Part shown: positions 25,195 through 34,678 of the stretch, piece by piece
How the letters are laid out: each line of letters starts with the position of its first letter
Numbering within the stretch: position 1 is the first letter of the stretch
Assembly: GCA_014801075.1 (NCBI GenBank)
Contig: JAAVEW010000009.1
Coordinates: forward strand, 1 to 44,898
Reading direction: 5' to 3'
Length of the DNA stretch: 44,898 nt
DNA from: Barnesiella sp.
Lineage (GTDB): Bacteria; Bacteroidota; Bacteroidia; Bacteroidales; Muribaculaceae
Translations under genes and position numbers: made by a program
Notes under the pieces: model-generated
The model's input: the letters and a program-made list of their open reading frames with translations, nothing else
Databases searched by the model: none
Told to the model about the DNA's origin: nothing

Positions 25195-26013
25195 TTACCA
25201 CGGTTTGCTGTGGTAGCGCGGCGATACGGGAGTCTGATTCTTTTCAAGACGCTCGCGGGTCTTGGCCTCGTTCTGCTGAGCGGCGTTCAGAATATTTTCG
25301 TAGTTCGACTTCGGTTGCTGCGGCTGTTGGGGCTGCGGCTGCTGAGGTTGTTGCTGCTGTTGGTTATCCTGATTCTGCTCTTTCTGCTGGTCCTGTTCGT
25401 TTTGATCTTTATTCTGGTCCTTATCCTGATTCTGTTCGTTCTCGTCCTGATTCTGATCCTGGTCCTGATTCTGCTGTTGCTGCAATTTCAACTGGGCCAC
25501 GCGCAAGTTGTGACGGGCATTCTCATTGTCGGGATTGAGGCGAAGAGCTTTCTTGTACTGCTCGATGCTTTGGGCATACTGATTCTGGCTGAACAACAGA
25601 TTGCCGGAGTTATATACCGAGTTTTCGCGGGTCAACTTGTCAGAGCCTTTCGAATACAGTTCTGAGAAAATCTTGTTGGCATTGAGTTTCAAGCCCATGC
25701 TGACGGAGTCGGCCGCCGTAGGAGTGGTCGGGTCAGGGTTGGAGGGATTGCCGCCCGCACCACCTATCTCATCGGCAAGTTTTACCATCGCAACGGCAAG
25801 ATTGTACTGTGCGCGTTCGCTGACGGGATTAATCTCAAGCGCCATATTGTAAAGCTCGATGGCCTTCTGATAGTCTTTCTTGTTGAAAGCCTCGTTGGCC
25901 TTGAGTATCATATTGCGCTCCTTGCGGGTAGTCACAGGTTCTTCGGCAAAGAGTTCCATCGAAGCCGACGCTCCCATGAGAAGGAGTAATATTGCTATAA
26001 ATCGATGTTTCAT
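25195..26013 (-). CDS. batC: BatC: TPR protein with Gln/Asp/Asn-rich tail
   Basis: This 272-residue protein has a signal peptide (to about residue 23) and TPR repeats (about 30-75 and 120-170; QKAIELYNMALEINPVSERAQYNLA, and YAQSIEQYKKALRLNPDNENARHNL). Residues about 176-235 form a striking low-complexity stretch of Gln, Asn, Asp, Glu, Lys, then Pro-Gln repeats. A conserved tail follows (PVSPRYHSKPW). Its stop overlaps the batB ATG by 4 bp in the other order: batB ends inside the batC start. Such tails are common in BatC and probably act as a flexible spacer in the periplasm. Confidence 0.9.
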   Translation of the reverse strand: MKHRFIAILLLLMGASASMELFAEEPVTTRKERNMILKANEAFNKKDYQKAIELYNMALEINPVSERAQYNLAVAMVKLADEIGGAGGNPSNPDPTTPTAADSVSMGLKLNANKIFSELYSKGSDKLTRENSVYNSGNLLFSQNQYAQSIEQYKKALRLNPDNENARHNLRVAQLKLQQQQNQDQDQNQDENEQNQDKDQNKDQNEQDQQKEQNQDNQQQQQPQQPQPQQPQQPKSNYENILNAAQQNEAKTRERLEKNQTPVSPRYHSKPW

Positions 26014-27053
26014 TTTACAGGCTTGCTAAAGAAGTTAATTTTACTGAGCCAACCGATTTTGCGGTCAAGCACGAAAATATCCGTTATAATCAGAGCGAAA
26101 GCAATCCAGAGGAAGATGTAGAAACGCTCGGCCGAAGCCTTGTATTTCACAGCACCGAGATTTGCTTTGTCGATTTTGTCAAGAAGGTCGACCATCTGCT
26201 TGTCGGCATCGGCATCGTTGCCGTTGATATAGTTGCCACCGCCGTTCTCGGCAATCATACGTGCCGCATCGGCGTTGAAGCGTGTGGTGACGGGTGTGCC
26301 CTCTTCATCCTTGAGGAATTCCGACGAGCCGTTACCCACGGGAATCAGTGCGCCCTTGGCTGTGCCGACACCGATTACATTGACCTGAACGCCGGCCTCC
26401 TTGGCCTTTGCGGCGAGGGCATTGGCCTGCTCCTCGTGGTCCTCGGCATCGGTGAGCAATATGATAGCGCGGTTCACATCCTCGTCCGACGAGAATCCCT
26501 GCAGCGACATGTCAATGGCAGCGCCGATATCAGTACCCTGCTCGCTTATCATCGAGGTGGAGAGTTCGTCAATGTAAATCTTGGCTGAGACGAAGTCGGT
26601 TGTGATAGGGAGCTGCAGCAACGAGTTGCCGGCGAATACCACGAGACCTACTTTGTCGTTCTCAAGATTGTTGATGAGTCGCTTGAAGAGATACTTGGCA
26701 CGGTCGAGACGCGAAATGCCCTTTGCGTCGTCGGTCGACGATGCGAGCATCGAGCGCGATACGTCAACCGCAATCATGATTTCGATACCTTCACGGGTCT
26801 CCGAGATTTCCCGTTCGCCGTGGCGGGGACGGGCCAGAGCTATAATGAGGCAAGCTACGGCAAGCATCTGAAGAGTTATCTTGATTGCCGGCTTATACTT
26901 TGACGCCTCGGGCATCAACGGAGCGAGCGAAGCGGGGTTGCCGTATCGGGCGAGTTTGCGACGGCGCGCGAAACGTGCCAGCAGATACAGCGCCAGCATG
27001 AGCGGCAATACCGCCAACAGATATAATATTTTGGGGTGAGCGAAGTCCATCAT
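26010..27053 (-). CDS. batB: BatB: membrane vWA-domain protein
   Basis: This 347-residue inner-membrane protein has N-terminal helices (about 8-26 and 57-75) followed by a von Willebrand A domain with metal-site motif DVSRS (97-101). Partner residues are seen in SEQGTDIG and LLTDAEDHEE. A C-terminal membrane helix lies at about 309-329. This fits BatB, probably paired with BatA. It overlaps batC by 4 bp and follows batA after 8 bp, so the three are tightly coupled. Confidence 0.93.
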   Translation of the reverse strand: MMDFAHPKILYLLAVLPLMLALYLLARFARRRKLARYGNPASLAPLMPEASKYKPAIKITLQMLAVACLIIALARPRHGEREISETREGIEIMIAVDVSRSMLASSTDDAKGISRLDRAKYLFKRLINNLENDKVGLVVFAGNSLLQLPITTDFVSAKIYIDELSTSMISEQGTDIGAAIDMSLQGFSSDEDVNRAIILLTDAEDHEEQANALAAKAKEAGVQVNVIGVGTAKGALIPVGNGSSEFLKDEEGTPVTTRFNADAARMIAENGGGNYINGNDADADKQMVDLLDKIDKANLGAVKYKASAERFYIFLWIAFALIITDIFVLDRKIGWLSKINFFSKPVK

Positions 27054-27061
27054 TCAATAGA

Positions 27062-28066
27062 TTAAGGAATTGTTCTCAAATATGTGTGACGTATGAGCAC
27101 CTGCAGGAGGAGTAGGCCGAGAGCGGCCCATACGAGCAGCTCGTAGTTGTCCTCGGTATGGGAGAAACTGCTGACGTCGATGCTTGTAGTTTCCAGTTTG
27201 TTGATTTCGTCAAAGACATCGTTGAGCATCTTCTGGTCGGTGGCACGGAAATACTTGCCGTCGGTGATGTCGGCAATCTGTTTTAGTGTAGCTTCATCAA
27301 TTACAACCGGGGCCGGAGCGTATGTTATACGGCCGAAGTAGTCAATCTGCGGGAAATCGGCCATGCCGTTGGCTCCGATACCTATTGTATATACCTTGAT
27401 ACCATGTTCCTTTGCTATCTCGGCTGCCGTAAGCGGTGCCACCATTCCGGAGTTGTTACTGCCGTCAGTAAGCAGGATTATACTCTTGCTCTTTGCTTTG
27501 CCTGAGATGATACGGTTGATTGACGTGGCCAGACCGTCACCGATGGCAGTGCCGTCGGCAAGCATGCCGTCACGTATGGTAGATATATAATTGATGAGCG
27601 TAGCCTGGTCGATGGTCATAGGCACACCTGTCAGAGCCTCACCTGCGAATATAACGATACCGATATTGTCGTCGGGGCGATTGGATATAAACCTCGTTGC
27701 CACCTCTTTGGCAGCTTCCAAACGGTTCTTCTTCTCGGGCTTGCCATTGTAGTAGTCGTGGGCAAGCATTGAGCCTGAGATGTCCACTGCGAGGACTATA
27801 TCGGTGCCGTCGACCGACGATTTGCGCCAGTGGTCGTGGGTCTGCGGACGTGCCAGTGCCACAATGATACAGCCGAGCGCAAGCAACTGCAGCACGAACA
27901 GCAGGTGGCGGCACGAAGCCTTGAACGACCGCGGCAGCTTCGCGAACGGTGACAGCGACGAAATCTTCATCGCCGGGCTGGAATTACGCTGCTTGTATAT
28001 ATACCACGCAATCAGCGGGATATATATCAGAAACAGCCATAATATTTTAGGATAAGCTAACTGCAT
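27062..28066 (-). CDS. batA: BatA: membrane vWA-domain protein
   Basis: This 334-residue protein has the same layout as BatB: N-terminal helices (about 8-22 and 55-72), a vWA domain with metal-site motif DISGS (95-99), LLTDGSNN, and a C-terminal helix (about 305-325, YELLVWAALGLLLLQVLI). It precedes batB by 8 bp. The intact metal-site residues suggest a working metal-dependent binding surface. Confidence 0.93.
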   Translation of the reverse strand: MQLAYPKILWLFLIYIPLIAWYIYKQRNSSPAMKISSLSPFAKLPRSFKASCRHLLFVLQLLALGCIIVALARPQTHDHWRKSSVDGTDIVLAVDISGSMLAHDYYNGKPEKKNRLEAAKEVATRFISNRPDDNIGIVIFAGEALTGVPMTIDQATLINYISTIRDGMLADGTAIGDGLATSINRIISGKAKSKSIILLTDGSNNSGMVAPLTAAEIAKEHGIKVYTIGIGANGMADFPQIDYFGRITYAPAPVVIDEATLKQIADITDGKYFRATDQKMLNDVFDEINKLETTSIDVSSFSHTEDNYELLVWAALGLLLLQVLIRHTYLRTIP

Positions 28067-28112
28067 TGTCTCTTACTTTGATAATTTCATTTTTAGTTGT
28101 TGAAACAGTTGA

Positions 28113-29213
28113 CTAAGCCTGTTTTGCGTTGTCGGTGTTGTCGACGGGATTACCTTTGCTGTCGGTGTTTCCGTTCTGGGCGGGGTTCTCCTTGTCGGCG
28201 TCCTTAACTTCGACCGGTTTGGTGTCCTCGACAAAGCGGCGTGCCGACTCAAATGCCTTGACATTGTCGTCGCCGAGCGGCTGAGCCTTGGCAAACTTCA
28301 CGAAGTCAGCTATTTCAAGCACATGCTCCACAAGCTCCTTCGACATGATTTCGTCCTTGGAGTCGTAGAGAGCCTTGCGTATCTGCGTCGAGGTCATCTC
28401 CATAGCGTTGATGCCGAAACGACGTTCGAGGTATTCGCGCAGAATATCGGTAAGGCGGGTATAATACTCTTTCTGCATGCCGTGTTCGCAGAGCTGTTCC
28501 TCCTTGAGTCGGGCGAGTTTGGCGATAGCCACGTTGTAGGGTGGTTCCTGTTTCTTCTGCGGCATGCGTATGGTGACCTTCCGTGTGAGCAGCAGGTAAG
28601 CGCAGATGCCGCCCAATATTATAAGGAGACCGATTACAATATACAACCAGTTGTCAACGAGCCAGTCGGGAAGATAGTCCACGAGCTTGCGCTTGAACGG
28701 AGGCATGATAGTGCTCATGGGAGCGAGGTCGCTCGCGGCGGTGATAGTGTCGACGGGATAGACACGCAATGCCACACTGTTTGACAACACGGTGTCGTGA
28801 CCGTTGGTGTAGAGCACCGGAGGTATGATGTAATCGCCTGAGTCAAATGATTGTATCTTGATTGTCGACCGCAGCATGTTGCGTCCGTCGGAGGCATCTT
28901 TGTCGAGCGTCGGATTCTGATAGCCGTCGACAACCTCCACACCGGGAGTCAGAAGCATAATCTTCTCCGCATCCTCCCCCTGAGCCGCGCCGTTCTGCGC
29001 AAAGGCGGCCGAGTCGGGTCGGAGTATCAGTTGCGGATTGCCTGAAGCATTCTCGTCGTTGACAGTGAGCTGCAGCGAGGCAGTGCGTCCCATGAGTATG
29101 GAAGCCGAGTCAATGCTCATCTTCACCGTGGGGCGCGCGGCCGACATCGCGGCTGCTCCTGCAAGGATAGCCAGTGATGCTACAGTCAGTCGGTATATCT
29201 CTTTAACTTGCAT
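28113..29213 (-). CDS. Bat-operon membrane protein, DUF4381/BatD-like
   Basis: This 366-residue protein has a signal peptide (to about 26), a beta-rich periplasmic domain (about 28-160; TASLQLTVNDENASG, DSGDYIIPPVLYTNG) and one membrane helix (about 188-209). A cytoplasmic helical part follows (RLTDILREYLERRFGINAMEMTSTQI), ending in an Asn/Asp/Lys-rich tail. This resembles the single-pass proteins found between the DUF58 gene and batA in Bacteroidetes bat operons; some annotate it as DUF4381-like. Function unknown; by location it is a partner of the Bat vWA proteins. Confidence 0.75.
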   Translation of the reverse strand: MQVKEIYRLTVASLAILAGAAAMSAARPTVKMSIDSASILMGRTASLQLTVNDENASGNPQLILRPDSAAFAQNGAAQGEDAEKIMLLTPGVEVVDGYQNPTLDKDASDGRNMLRSTIKIQSFDSGDYIIPPVLYTNGHDTVLSNSVALRVYPVDTITAASDLAPMSTIMPPFKRKLVDYLPDWLVDNWLYIVIGLLIILGGICAYLLLTRKVTIRMPQKKQEPPYNVAIAKLARLKEEQLCEHGMQKEYYTRLTDILREYLERRFGINAMEMTSTQIRKALYDSKDEIMSKELVEHVLEIADFVKFAKAQPLGDDNVKAFESARRFVEDTKPVEVKDADKENPAQNGNTDSKGNPVDNTDNAKQA

Positions 29214-29243
29214 ATGTATATATTCATATAATGTATATCACAC

Positions 29244-30119
29244 CTATCTCGCGGCTCTCTTCTTGAAGAGGGTCATGAGAGGTGCTACATAATCTTCATC
29301 GGTAGTTACCGACACGAAGTCAACGCGGCTTTTACGCAGCGTCTCGACCATGCTTTGCTGTCGCTGATACCACCATTTTTCGAAGGCCTGACGCACCTTC
29401 TTCGAAGAAGTGTTAATCCAACGGTCGGCGCCGGTTTCGAGGTCGGACACGCGCATGAGGCCAACGTTGGGCATCTTGCTGTCGCGCTTGTCATATACCT
29501 GAATGCCGTATATATCGTGACGGTTGGCCGCGACACTGAGTGCGCGCGAGTAATCATGCTCGTCGATATAGTCGGAGATGAGGAATGTGGTACAACGTTT
29601 TTTAAGGGCGTCGGAGAAATATTTCAGCACTACCGACAGGTCGGTACCCTGGCTTTCGGGAGTAAAGTCGAGCAATTCGCGTATAATCAGCAGAATATGC
29701 TTGCGACCCTTTTTGGGTGGAATGAATTTCTCAATCTTGTCGGAGAAGAATATCACACCGGCCTTGTCGTTGTTCTGGATGGCGGAGAAAGCGAGAGTGG
29801 CGGCAATCTCAGCCATCATCTGTCGCTTTTCCTCTCCTACCGCACCGAAGTAACGGCTCGACGACACATCGATAAGGAGCATGACGGTCATTTCGCGTTC
29901 CTCTTCGTAGACCTTTACGTAAGGGTGATTGTGACGCGCGGTGACATTCCAGTCGATGTCGCGGATGTCGTCGCCATACTGATATTCCCGCACCTCGGAG
30001 AAAGTCATACCCCTACCCTTAAAAGCAGAGTGATACTCTCCCGCGAATATATTGCGGGAGAGACCACGTGTCTTTATTTCGATACGTCTTACTTTCTTAA
30101 GCAGTTCGTTTGCGTCCAT
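29244..30119 (-). CDS. DUF58 family protein
   Basis: This 291-residue cytosolic protein has the DUF58 signature YQYGDDIRDIDW (about 47-57) and a vWA-like fold with DVSSS (84-88), which keeps the metal-site serines. It ends in a helical region. DUF58 proteins are typical partners of MoxR ATPases in three-part chaperone-like systems. The gene follows moxR after 60 bp; that gap contains a perfect 10-bp hairpin. Confidence 0.93.
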   Translation of the reverse strand: MDANELLKKVRRIEIKTRGLSRNIFAGEYHSAFKGRGMTFSEVREYQYGDDIRDIDWNVTARHNHPYVKVYEEEREMTVMLLIDVSSSRYFGAVGEEKRQMMAEIAATLAFSAIQNNDKAGVIFFSDKIEKFIPPKKGRKHILLIIRELLDFTPESQGTDLSVVLKYFSDALKKRCTTFLISDYIDEHDYSRALSVAANRHDIYGIQVYDKRDSKMPNVGLMRVSDLETGADRWINTSSKKVRQAFEKWWYQRQQSMVETLRKSRVDFVSVTTDEDYVAPLMTLFKKRAAR

Positions 30120-30134
30120 GTGTGCGTATTTTCT

Positions 30135-30165
30135 GACAGGCGGCTGAAGCTATCGGCCGCCTGTC
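30135..30165 (-). promoter_or_regulatory. Perfect hairpin between moxR and the DUF58 gene
   Basis: GACAGGCGGC (30135-30144) pairs with GCCGCCTGTC (30156-30165) around 11 nt. No T-run follows. It may lower readthrough or protect the moxR message, making moxR more abundant than the downstream genes. Confidence 0.55.
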
Positions 30166-30179
30166 GTTGTAGTTATAAA

Positions 30180-31187
30180 TTAGGGCACTTCGACTTTATC
30201 GAGAATATTTGAGATAATCTCGTCGGCCGTGATGTTGTTGGCCTCGGCCTCGTAGGTAAGGCCGATACGGTGGCGGAGCACATCGTGGCATACGGCACGC
30301 ACATCCTCGGGGATAACATATCCGCGGTTGTGGAGGAATGCGTAGGCACGCGCAGCCTTGGCAAGCGAAATCGAAGCACGGGGCGAAGCGCCGAAGCCGA
30401 TGATGTTGGTGAGATCGGGCAGACCTGCTTCTTTGGGATAGCGGGTTGCGAACACGATGTCAATGATATATTTCTCGATTTTCTCGTCGATGTAAATCAT
30501 CTCGACTATCTTCTGTGCCTCGATAATCTCGCTCGGTTTCACGAGGGGCACGATGTTGGGCTTCTCGTTGGAGATATTCTGACGGATAATCAGACGTTCC
30601 TCTTCGCGTGAGGGGTAACCGATGATGACCTTGAGGAGGAAACGGTCAACCTGCGCTTCGGGCAGCGGATATGTACCCTCCTGCTCGATAGGGTTCTGGG
30701 TAGCCATTACGAGGAACGGTTCGTCGAGGGGGAAAGTGGTGTCGCCGATAGTGACCTGGCGTTCCTGCATGGCCTCGAGAAGGGCCGACTGCACTTTGGC
30801 CGGGGCACGGTTGATTTCATCGGCCAGTACGAAGTTAGCGAAGATAGGACCGCGTTTTATCTGGAATGTCTCTTTCTGCACGGAGTATATCATTGTACCG
30901 AGTACATCGGCAGGCAGAAGGTCGGGAGTAAACTGGATACGGCTGTACTTGGCGTCGATAAGCTGCGAGAGAGTCTTGATTGCCAGAGTCTTTGCCAGAC
31001 CGGGCACACCTTCAAGCAGGACATGACCGTTGGAAAGAAGGGCTATGAGCAGCGACTCGATAAGATGCTTCTGACCGACAATCGTCTGATCCATGCCTTT
31101 TGTAATCAGCTTCACGAAATCATTTTTACTTGCGACCAAATCGTTCAATTCACGAATATTGACCATGGTAGTTGGTGTTGGGCTCAT
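30180..31187 (-). CDS. moxR: MoxR-family AAA+ ATPase
   Basis: This 335-residue ATPase carries Walker A GVPGLAKT (60-67), a Walker B region with LADEINRAP (121-129), and the MoxR-type sensor ATQNPIEQEGTYPLPEAQVDRF. The start is at 31187; a second Met at residue 8 begins MVNIRELN and is also plausible. MoxR ATPases act with DUF58/vWA proteins, probably in metal insertion or protein remodelling. It is the first gene of the bat operon. A TAnnTTTG box lies 67 bp upstream. Confidence 0.95.
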   Translation of the reverse strand: MSPTPTTMVNIRELNDLVASKNDFVKLITKGMDQTIVGQKHLIESLLIALLSNGHVLLEGVPGLAKTLAIKTLSQLIDAKYSRIQFTPDLLPADVLGTMIYSVQKETFQIKRGPIFANFVLADEINRAPAKVQSALLEAMQERQVTIGDTTFPLDEPFLVMATQNPIEQEGTYPLPEAQVDRFLLKVIIGYPSREEERLIIRQNISNEKPNIVPLVKPSEIIEAQKIVEMIYIDEKIEKYIIDIVFATRYPKEAGLPDLTNIIGFGASPRASISLAKAARAYAFLHNRGYVIPEDVRAVCHDVLRHRIGLTYEAEANNITADEIISNILDKVEVP

Positions 31188-31253
31188 GAGAGTGAGTTTT
31201 ATTTTTGATTATTATTTATATGCGTTATTTGTCTGTAAATATTATCTACTTCA

Positions 31254-31261
31254 CAAAGTTA
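31254..31261 (-). promoter_or_regulatory. Bat operon -7 box
   Basis: TAACTTTG on the minus strand exactly matches TAnnTTTG, giving a leader of about 60 nt before moxR. The -33 element is unclear. Confidence 0.5.
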
Positions 31262-31384
31262 TATAATAATAACGGTGTTTATGTGAATTTTGATGTTAAT
31301 TTTAGCTATTTATTCTTTCATGTTTTTAACAATTACCCTTCACCGGGCCGACAGCAGGAAAAATCCATGTGGCGCCAAAAATAT

Positions 31385-31425
31385 AAAAAACTGCGCCACT
31401 TGACGAGATTTCTCAAGCGGCGCAG
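31385..31425 (-). terminator. Fimbrial operon terminator
   Basis: On the minus strand CTGCGCC pairs with GGCGCAG and, after one mismatch, CTTGA with TCAAG. A run of six T follows. This is an intrinsic terminator 46 bp after the fimbrillin stop. Confidence 0.8.
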
Positions 31426-31470
31426 CCTTTTATTGATTGCGACGGTAGGTCAGCAATTTATTATCGTGGA

Positions 31471-32790
31471 TTAGTCTTCACCGAAAACATCGTCGGAACC
31501 ACCGACATCCACACCGAGCTCTCCACTCTGATCAACAGTTATTTTCGTGCCGTCAGTCCAGTCGAATACCTCTTCGTAGAATTTGATTTCACGGCCGAGA
31601 ATGGGGGTGAATTCGATTGATTCGTCAGCACCGGGAGCTACGAAACCTGCGCCCTTCGAGAAGTCAACGAAATAGTCGATATAAGAACCGGGTACCCAGA
31701 GAGAAGATACGGGGAATGCAGCCCAGGCATAGGTCACACCGTTAACTTCCTTGGAGATGGCATCGGTCTTGGAAGCACCGGTCTCTTCATCTATGGCATA
31801 AGGATAGATAACCTCATTGGTGATAAGGTTTGTGATACGAACGAGGAATGCGATATATGTCATGCCTTCTCCAAACTTGCCTGCTTCAAGAGTACCGTCT
31901 TCATTGACGAATTTTGCACTCAGTTTCTGAGGTATAAGCATGAAGCACTCTTTGCCACCGTCCAGGTTCGCGGTGTCATCACCCGACATGAGGGCTTGCG
32001 TAGTATTGTCATTGTCAAGAACTACAGGCTCATCGAATATATACTCTATCTCATCAGCCTGGGTTTCTGCGGGTTTCCAGAAGTGTCCGTAACCCGTATA
32101 GTCCTGGATATAGCCGTCAGAACCGAAATATCCGTTGCGACCTTCTTCGTCTAATATCTTCTCACCACGGAATACGTAGTCACCGGTATTGGTGATATTG
32201 CCGAATTTCACACCGACAATTTCGTATTTATAACGCACATCCTCGTTGGCTACCTGCGATATGAATACTTTTGTCAAAGCGTGAGTAAAAGTAAGTTCCT
32301 GATCATCTTCGTCGGGTTCAAGATTAGAGCCACCACTCGCGAAGATAAGGTCAATCTGTTTTGTGATATCTGTGTTAACAGTGAAATTTTTCAATTCCAA
32401 ACCGCCGAACTTGTCGGTTGTGAAACCGGTCAGTGATGAAGGTGCATAAGCTGCGAAATAGAGCCAGGAACCATCGGTGGGATAATAGTAGGGAGTAGCA
32501 GATGTGAACAGAAGGCCACCTTCCTCACGGGTGAATTTTACAGGTTCGCCATTCAGGAAGTAAGGTATTACTTCTTCACCATCATCGGGGTCGCCTTTGA
32601 AACCGTAGACCATAAAGTCATCAAGGTTATAGGTGGAGAACTCCATCGCACGCGAAGGCTTTTGCGAACGCACGCGGAATGTAATGAGATTGGCATCATT
32701 CTTACCATTGTTGGCACTAATGACTTCCTCCTGTGAGCAGGAAGAGAGAGCCAGAGCGGCTGCTCCCATCATAAACAAGATCTTTTTCAT
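31471..32790 (-). CDS. Fimbrillin-family lipoprotein (pilus shaft or tip subunit)
   Basis: This 439-residue protein has a type II signal peptide with Cys18 (ALSSC), then a typical fimbrillin N-terminus ending in SRAMEF, where protease processing often occurs. Two beta-sandwich-like halves follow: YYYPTDGSWLYFAAYAP in the first, ELTFTHALTKVFISQVAN at the start of the second. The C-terminal strand region is acidic (DVGGSDDVFGED). It fits Mfa1/FimA-like Bacteroidales pilins. It is the last gene after DUF3575 and DUF5119 genes, so probably the polymer subunit. Shaft versus tip role is not decidable here. Confidence 0.85.
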   Translation of the reverse strand: MKKILFMMGAAALALSSCSQEEVISANNGKNDANLITFRVRSQKPSRAMEFSTYNLDDFMVYGFKGDPDDGEEVIPYFLNGEPVKFTREEGGLLFTSATPYYYPTDGSWLYFAAYAPSSLTGFTTDKFGGLELKNFTVNTDITKQIDLIFASGGSNLEPDEDDQELTFTHALTKVFISQVANEDVRYKYEIVGVKFGNITNTGDYVFRGEKILDEEGRNGYFGSDGYIQDYTGYGHFWKPAETQADEIEYIFDEPVVLDNDNTTQALMSGDDTANLDGGKECFMLIPQKLSAKFVNEDGTLEAGKFGEGMTYIAFLVRITNLITNEVIYPYAIDEETGASKTDAISKEVNGVTYAWAAFPVSSLWVPGSYIDYFVDFSKGAGFVAPGADESIEFTPILGREIKFYEEVFDWTDGTKITVDQSGELGVDVGGSDDVFGED

Positions 32791-32889
32791 GCTTTTTAAT
32801 TGATTAATACTGGTTGTAATACACTAAAAAAATTAAAATTAGAAATTCATTATTTAATTATATTTTTTTCGGTTATTTAATATTTCTTA

Positions 32890-33903
32890 CTACATTCCAA
32901 TCGATTCCTGCGAACCTGTCCACCCTCCTACCGATGGGGCCCAGCCTTCGGTTGTCGTCGACTTGGGAAAAGCCACAGAATCGAGTTCTACCACACAGTC
33001 CGGGCTCTCCGATCCATGAATCTGATCAGTTACATCATGGACCGAGTTCCATACTGTTCCGTTGGAAAAGATAGCTCTTACTACCAGCACATGTGACACG
33101 GAGGAGTCCTCCGCGTCACGCGACCAGATTGAGTCTCCACCGCAGTGGCCGAAAGTGAGTATCTCGCCAAACAGGCCGCCGCCGGCGGTGGGCGACATAC
33201 TGAACAGATGGGAGACTGTTTCCTCTCCGTTGACTCCGCGACCGGGGTGTACAGTTCCTGCCATACCCGAAATTGTCGCTGATACGGAGATCGATTTGTT
33301 GAAATTCAACGGATTGTGTATATGAAATGTATAATGATTGACAACAGGGTGCATCTCGAAACGTATAATTTGCGGACGCGCAGGAGACGTATCTCCGGGA
33401 TCGCGCGCCATTATTTCAAACATCTGTATCGAAGCCACCCACATCGAGTCAGGAGTATGAGCTATGCGCTCATCTTCGTTGTGAGGATGCACGCCGGGAG
33501 TGTTGTTGATATCACCCGCACCTCGATGGTCATTCATTCTTATCCCGAATTTATCAAAAGATTCAGTCCCTACAAAACCGTGGCGGTCAGAGTCGTTGTT
33601 ATGACATATCGCGCCATATATGCCCGGACTGAGAGTGATTGAGCCTCCGTCCCGGCCAAGAAAATCATATGTGGCTGCGGAATTTGATTTTGAACCGACC
33701 CTGAAGAAATAGACTGTCATCCCTTTTGGAGCAGCTCCCGGGTCGCGACTCCAGTCAAATTCCACTGTAATAGGTACTCGTTTCGACGGCAAATCGTAAA
33801 CAAATTCACGATGTTCGCAACTCATCAGGACAATGAGCGAGACCAATATAACCAACAACAGTGCAATTCCCGAATATCGATGTAAAGCAAGACTTCTTAT
33901 CAT
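32890..33903 (-). CDS. DUF5119 lipoprotein, Mfa2/FimB-like pilus anchor
   Basis: This 337-residue protein has a long basic N-terminus then a lipobox ending in Cys29 (VLMSC). The body shows VPITVEFDW near the mature N-terminus and repeated beta strands. This agrees with DUF5119 proteins, which resemble Mfa2-type anchors that hold the pilus at the outer membrane. Its start overlaps the DUF3575 gene by 4 bp (ATGA). Family recognition is good; the anchor role is inferred from the operon. Confidence 0.8.
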   Translation of the reverse strand: MIRSLALHRYSGIALLLVILVSLIVLMSCEHREFVYDLPSKRVPITVEFDWSRDPGAAPKGMTVYFFRVGSKSNSAATYDFLGRDGGSITLSPGIYGAICHNNDSDRHGFVGTESFDKFGIRMNDHRGAGDINNTPGVHPHNEDERIAHTPDSMWVASIQMFEIMARDPGDTSPARPQIIRFEMHPVVNHYTFHIHNPLNFNKSISVSATISGMAGTVHPGRGVNGEETVSHLFSMSPTAGGGLFGEILTFGHCGGDSIWSRDAEDSSVSHVLVVRAIFSNGTVWNSVHDVTDQIHGSESPDCVVELDSVAFPKSTTTEGWAPSVGGWTGSQESIGM

Positions 33904-34622
33904 CGGTCACCCCCTTTCTTCGCGTTAAAGTTATCGCGACCGATAAGCCATACCAGACTTATTTCAGCTTTGGTGGGCCCGATCCATGTCTGACGTGTAG
34001 TGGACTCCCACAGATAGTAGCCGTCGGTCGGAGTGAATTTCTCCACAATTCCTCCGAAATATCCCAACCCTATTGTAAAGTCGATATTAAGGCGACGTGT
34101 GACAGGTAGTGAATAGCCGTATTCCACGCCGGCATTTATCATGCATCGATCCCACAGGGTGCCTCCGGGACGGCCACCCATGTAGGCTTTTCCACCCCAT
34201 TCAACGTCAAATGTCAAAGCTCCGGCATAAATTCCCACATGATGACCCGTGAGCGGCTTTATCTTCGCCGCGTTGCCGAACCAGTAACGTGCCACGACAT
34301 CACCGCCATAAATGCGCCAGTAACGATGTCGGCTTTCACAGCTCCACCAGGCATAATTCCACTGTGCGGCAACTGAAATATTCCGGCCGATATACACCTC
34401 CGCACCGATATTCGGTATGGCAGCTGCATCATACAACATATTGGTCTTAAGTGAGATAAACAGTTTGTTCCTGTTCGCAACATTCTCACTCGCGGTGGCG
34501 GAGACGTCGTGCGACGTGATATCCTGCGAGCCGGCACTGACAGGCCAAAAAAATATGCCGAATACTATCGCAATATTCTTTGCGATCTTTCGACAAGAAT
34601 GCAACGGCCCGGTCAGATTCAT
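33900..34622 (-). CDS. DUF3575 outer-membrane protein of the fimbrial operon
   Basis: This 240-residue protein has an N-terminal signal-like stretch (IAIVFGIFFWPVSAGSQ). The DUF3575 core starts LKTNMLYDAAAIPNIGAEVYIG and continues with amphipathic strands (WNYAWWSC, GDVVARYWFG), as expected for a small beta-barrel. It is the first gene of the fimbrial operon. The exact role of DUF3575 proteins is not known; assembly or surface exposure of the pilus is a guess. Confidence 0.85.
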   Translation of the reverse strand: MNLTGPLHSCRKIAKNIAIVFGIFFWPVSAGSQDITSHDVSATASENVANRNKLFISLKTNMLYDAAAIPNIGAEVYIGRNISVAAQWNYAWWSCESRHRYWRIYGGDVVARYWFGNAAKIKPLTGHHVGIYAGALTFDVEWGGKAYMGGRPGGTLWDRCMINAGVEYGYSLPVTRRLNIDFTIGLGYFGGIVEKFTPTDGYYLWESTTRQTWIGPTKAEISLVWLIGRDNFNAKKGGDR

Positions 34623-34678
34623 ATTTAATAGTTAAGCGTAAGTTTGTTCTTATTTTATCGTTTTTTGGCTCTTTTTTG

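Noticed and set aside
25189-25665. Rightward leucine-rich ORF that looks like a membrane protein
   Set aside because: It is the antisense of the batC Gln/Asn/Asp-rich stretch; Gln codons read backwards give Leu. The batC frame has TPR repeats and operon context.
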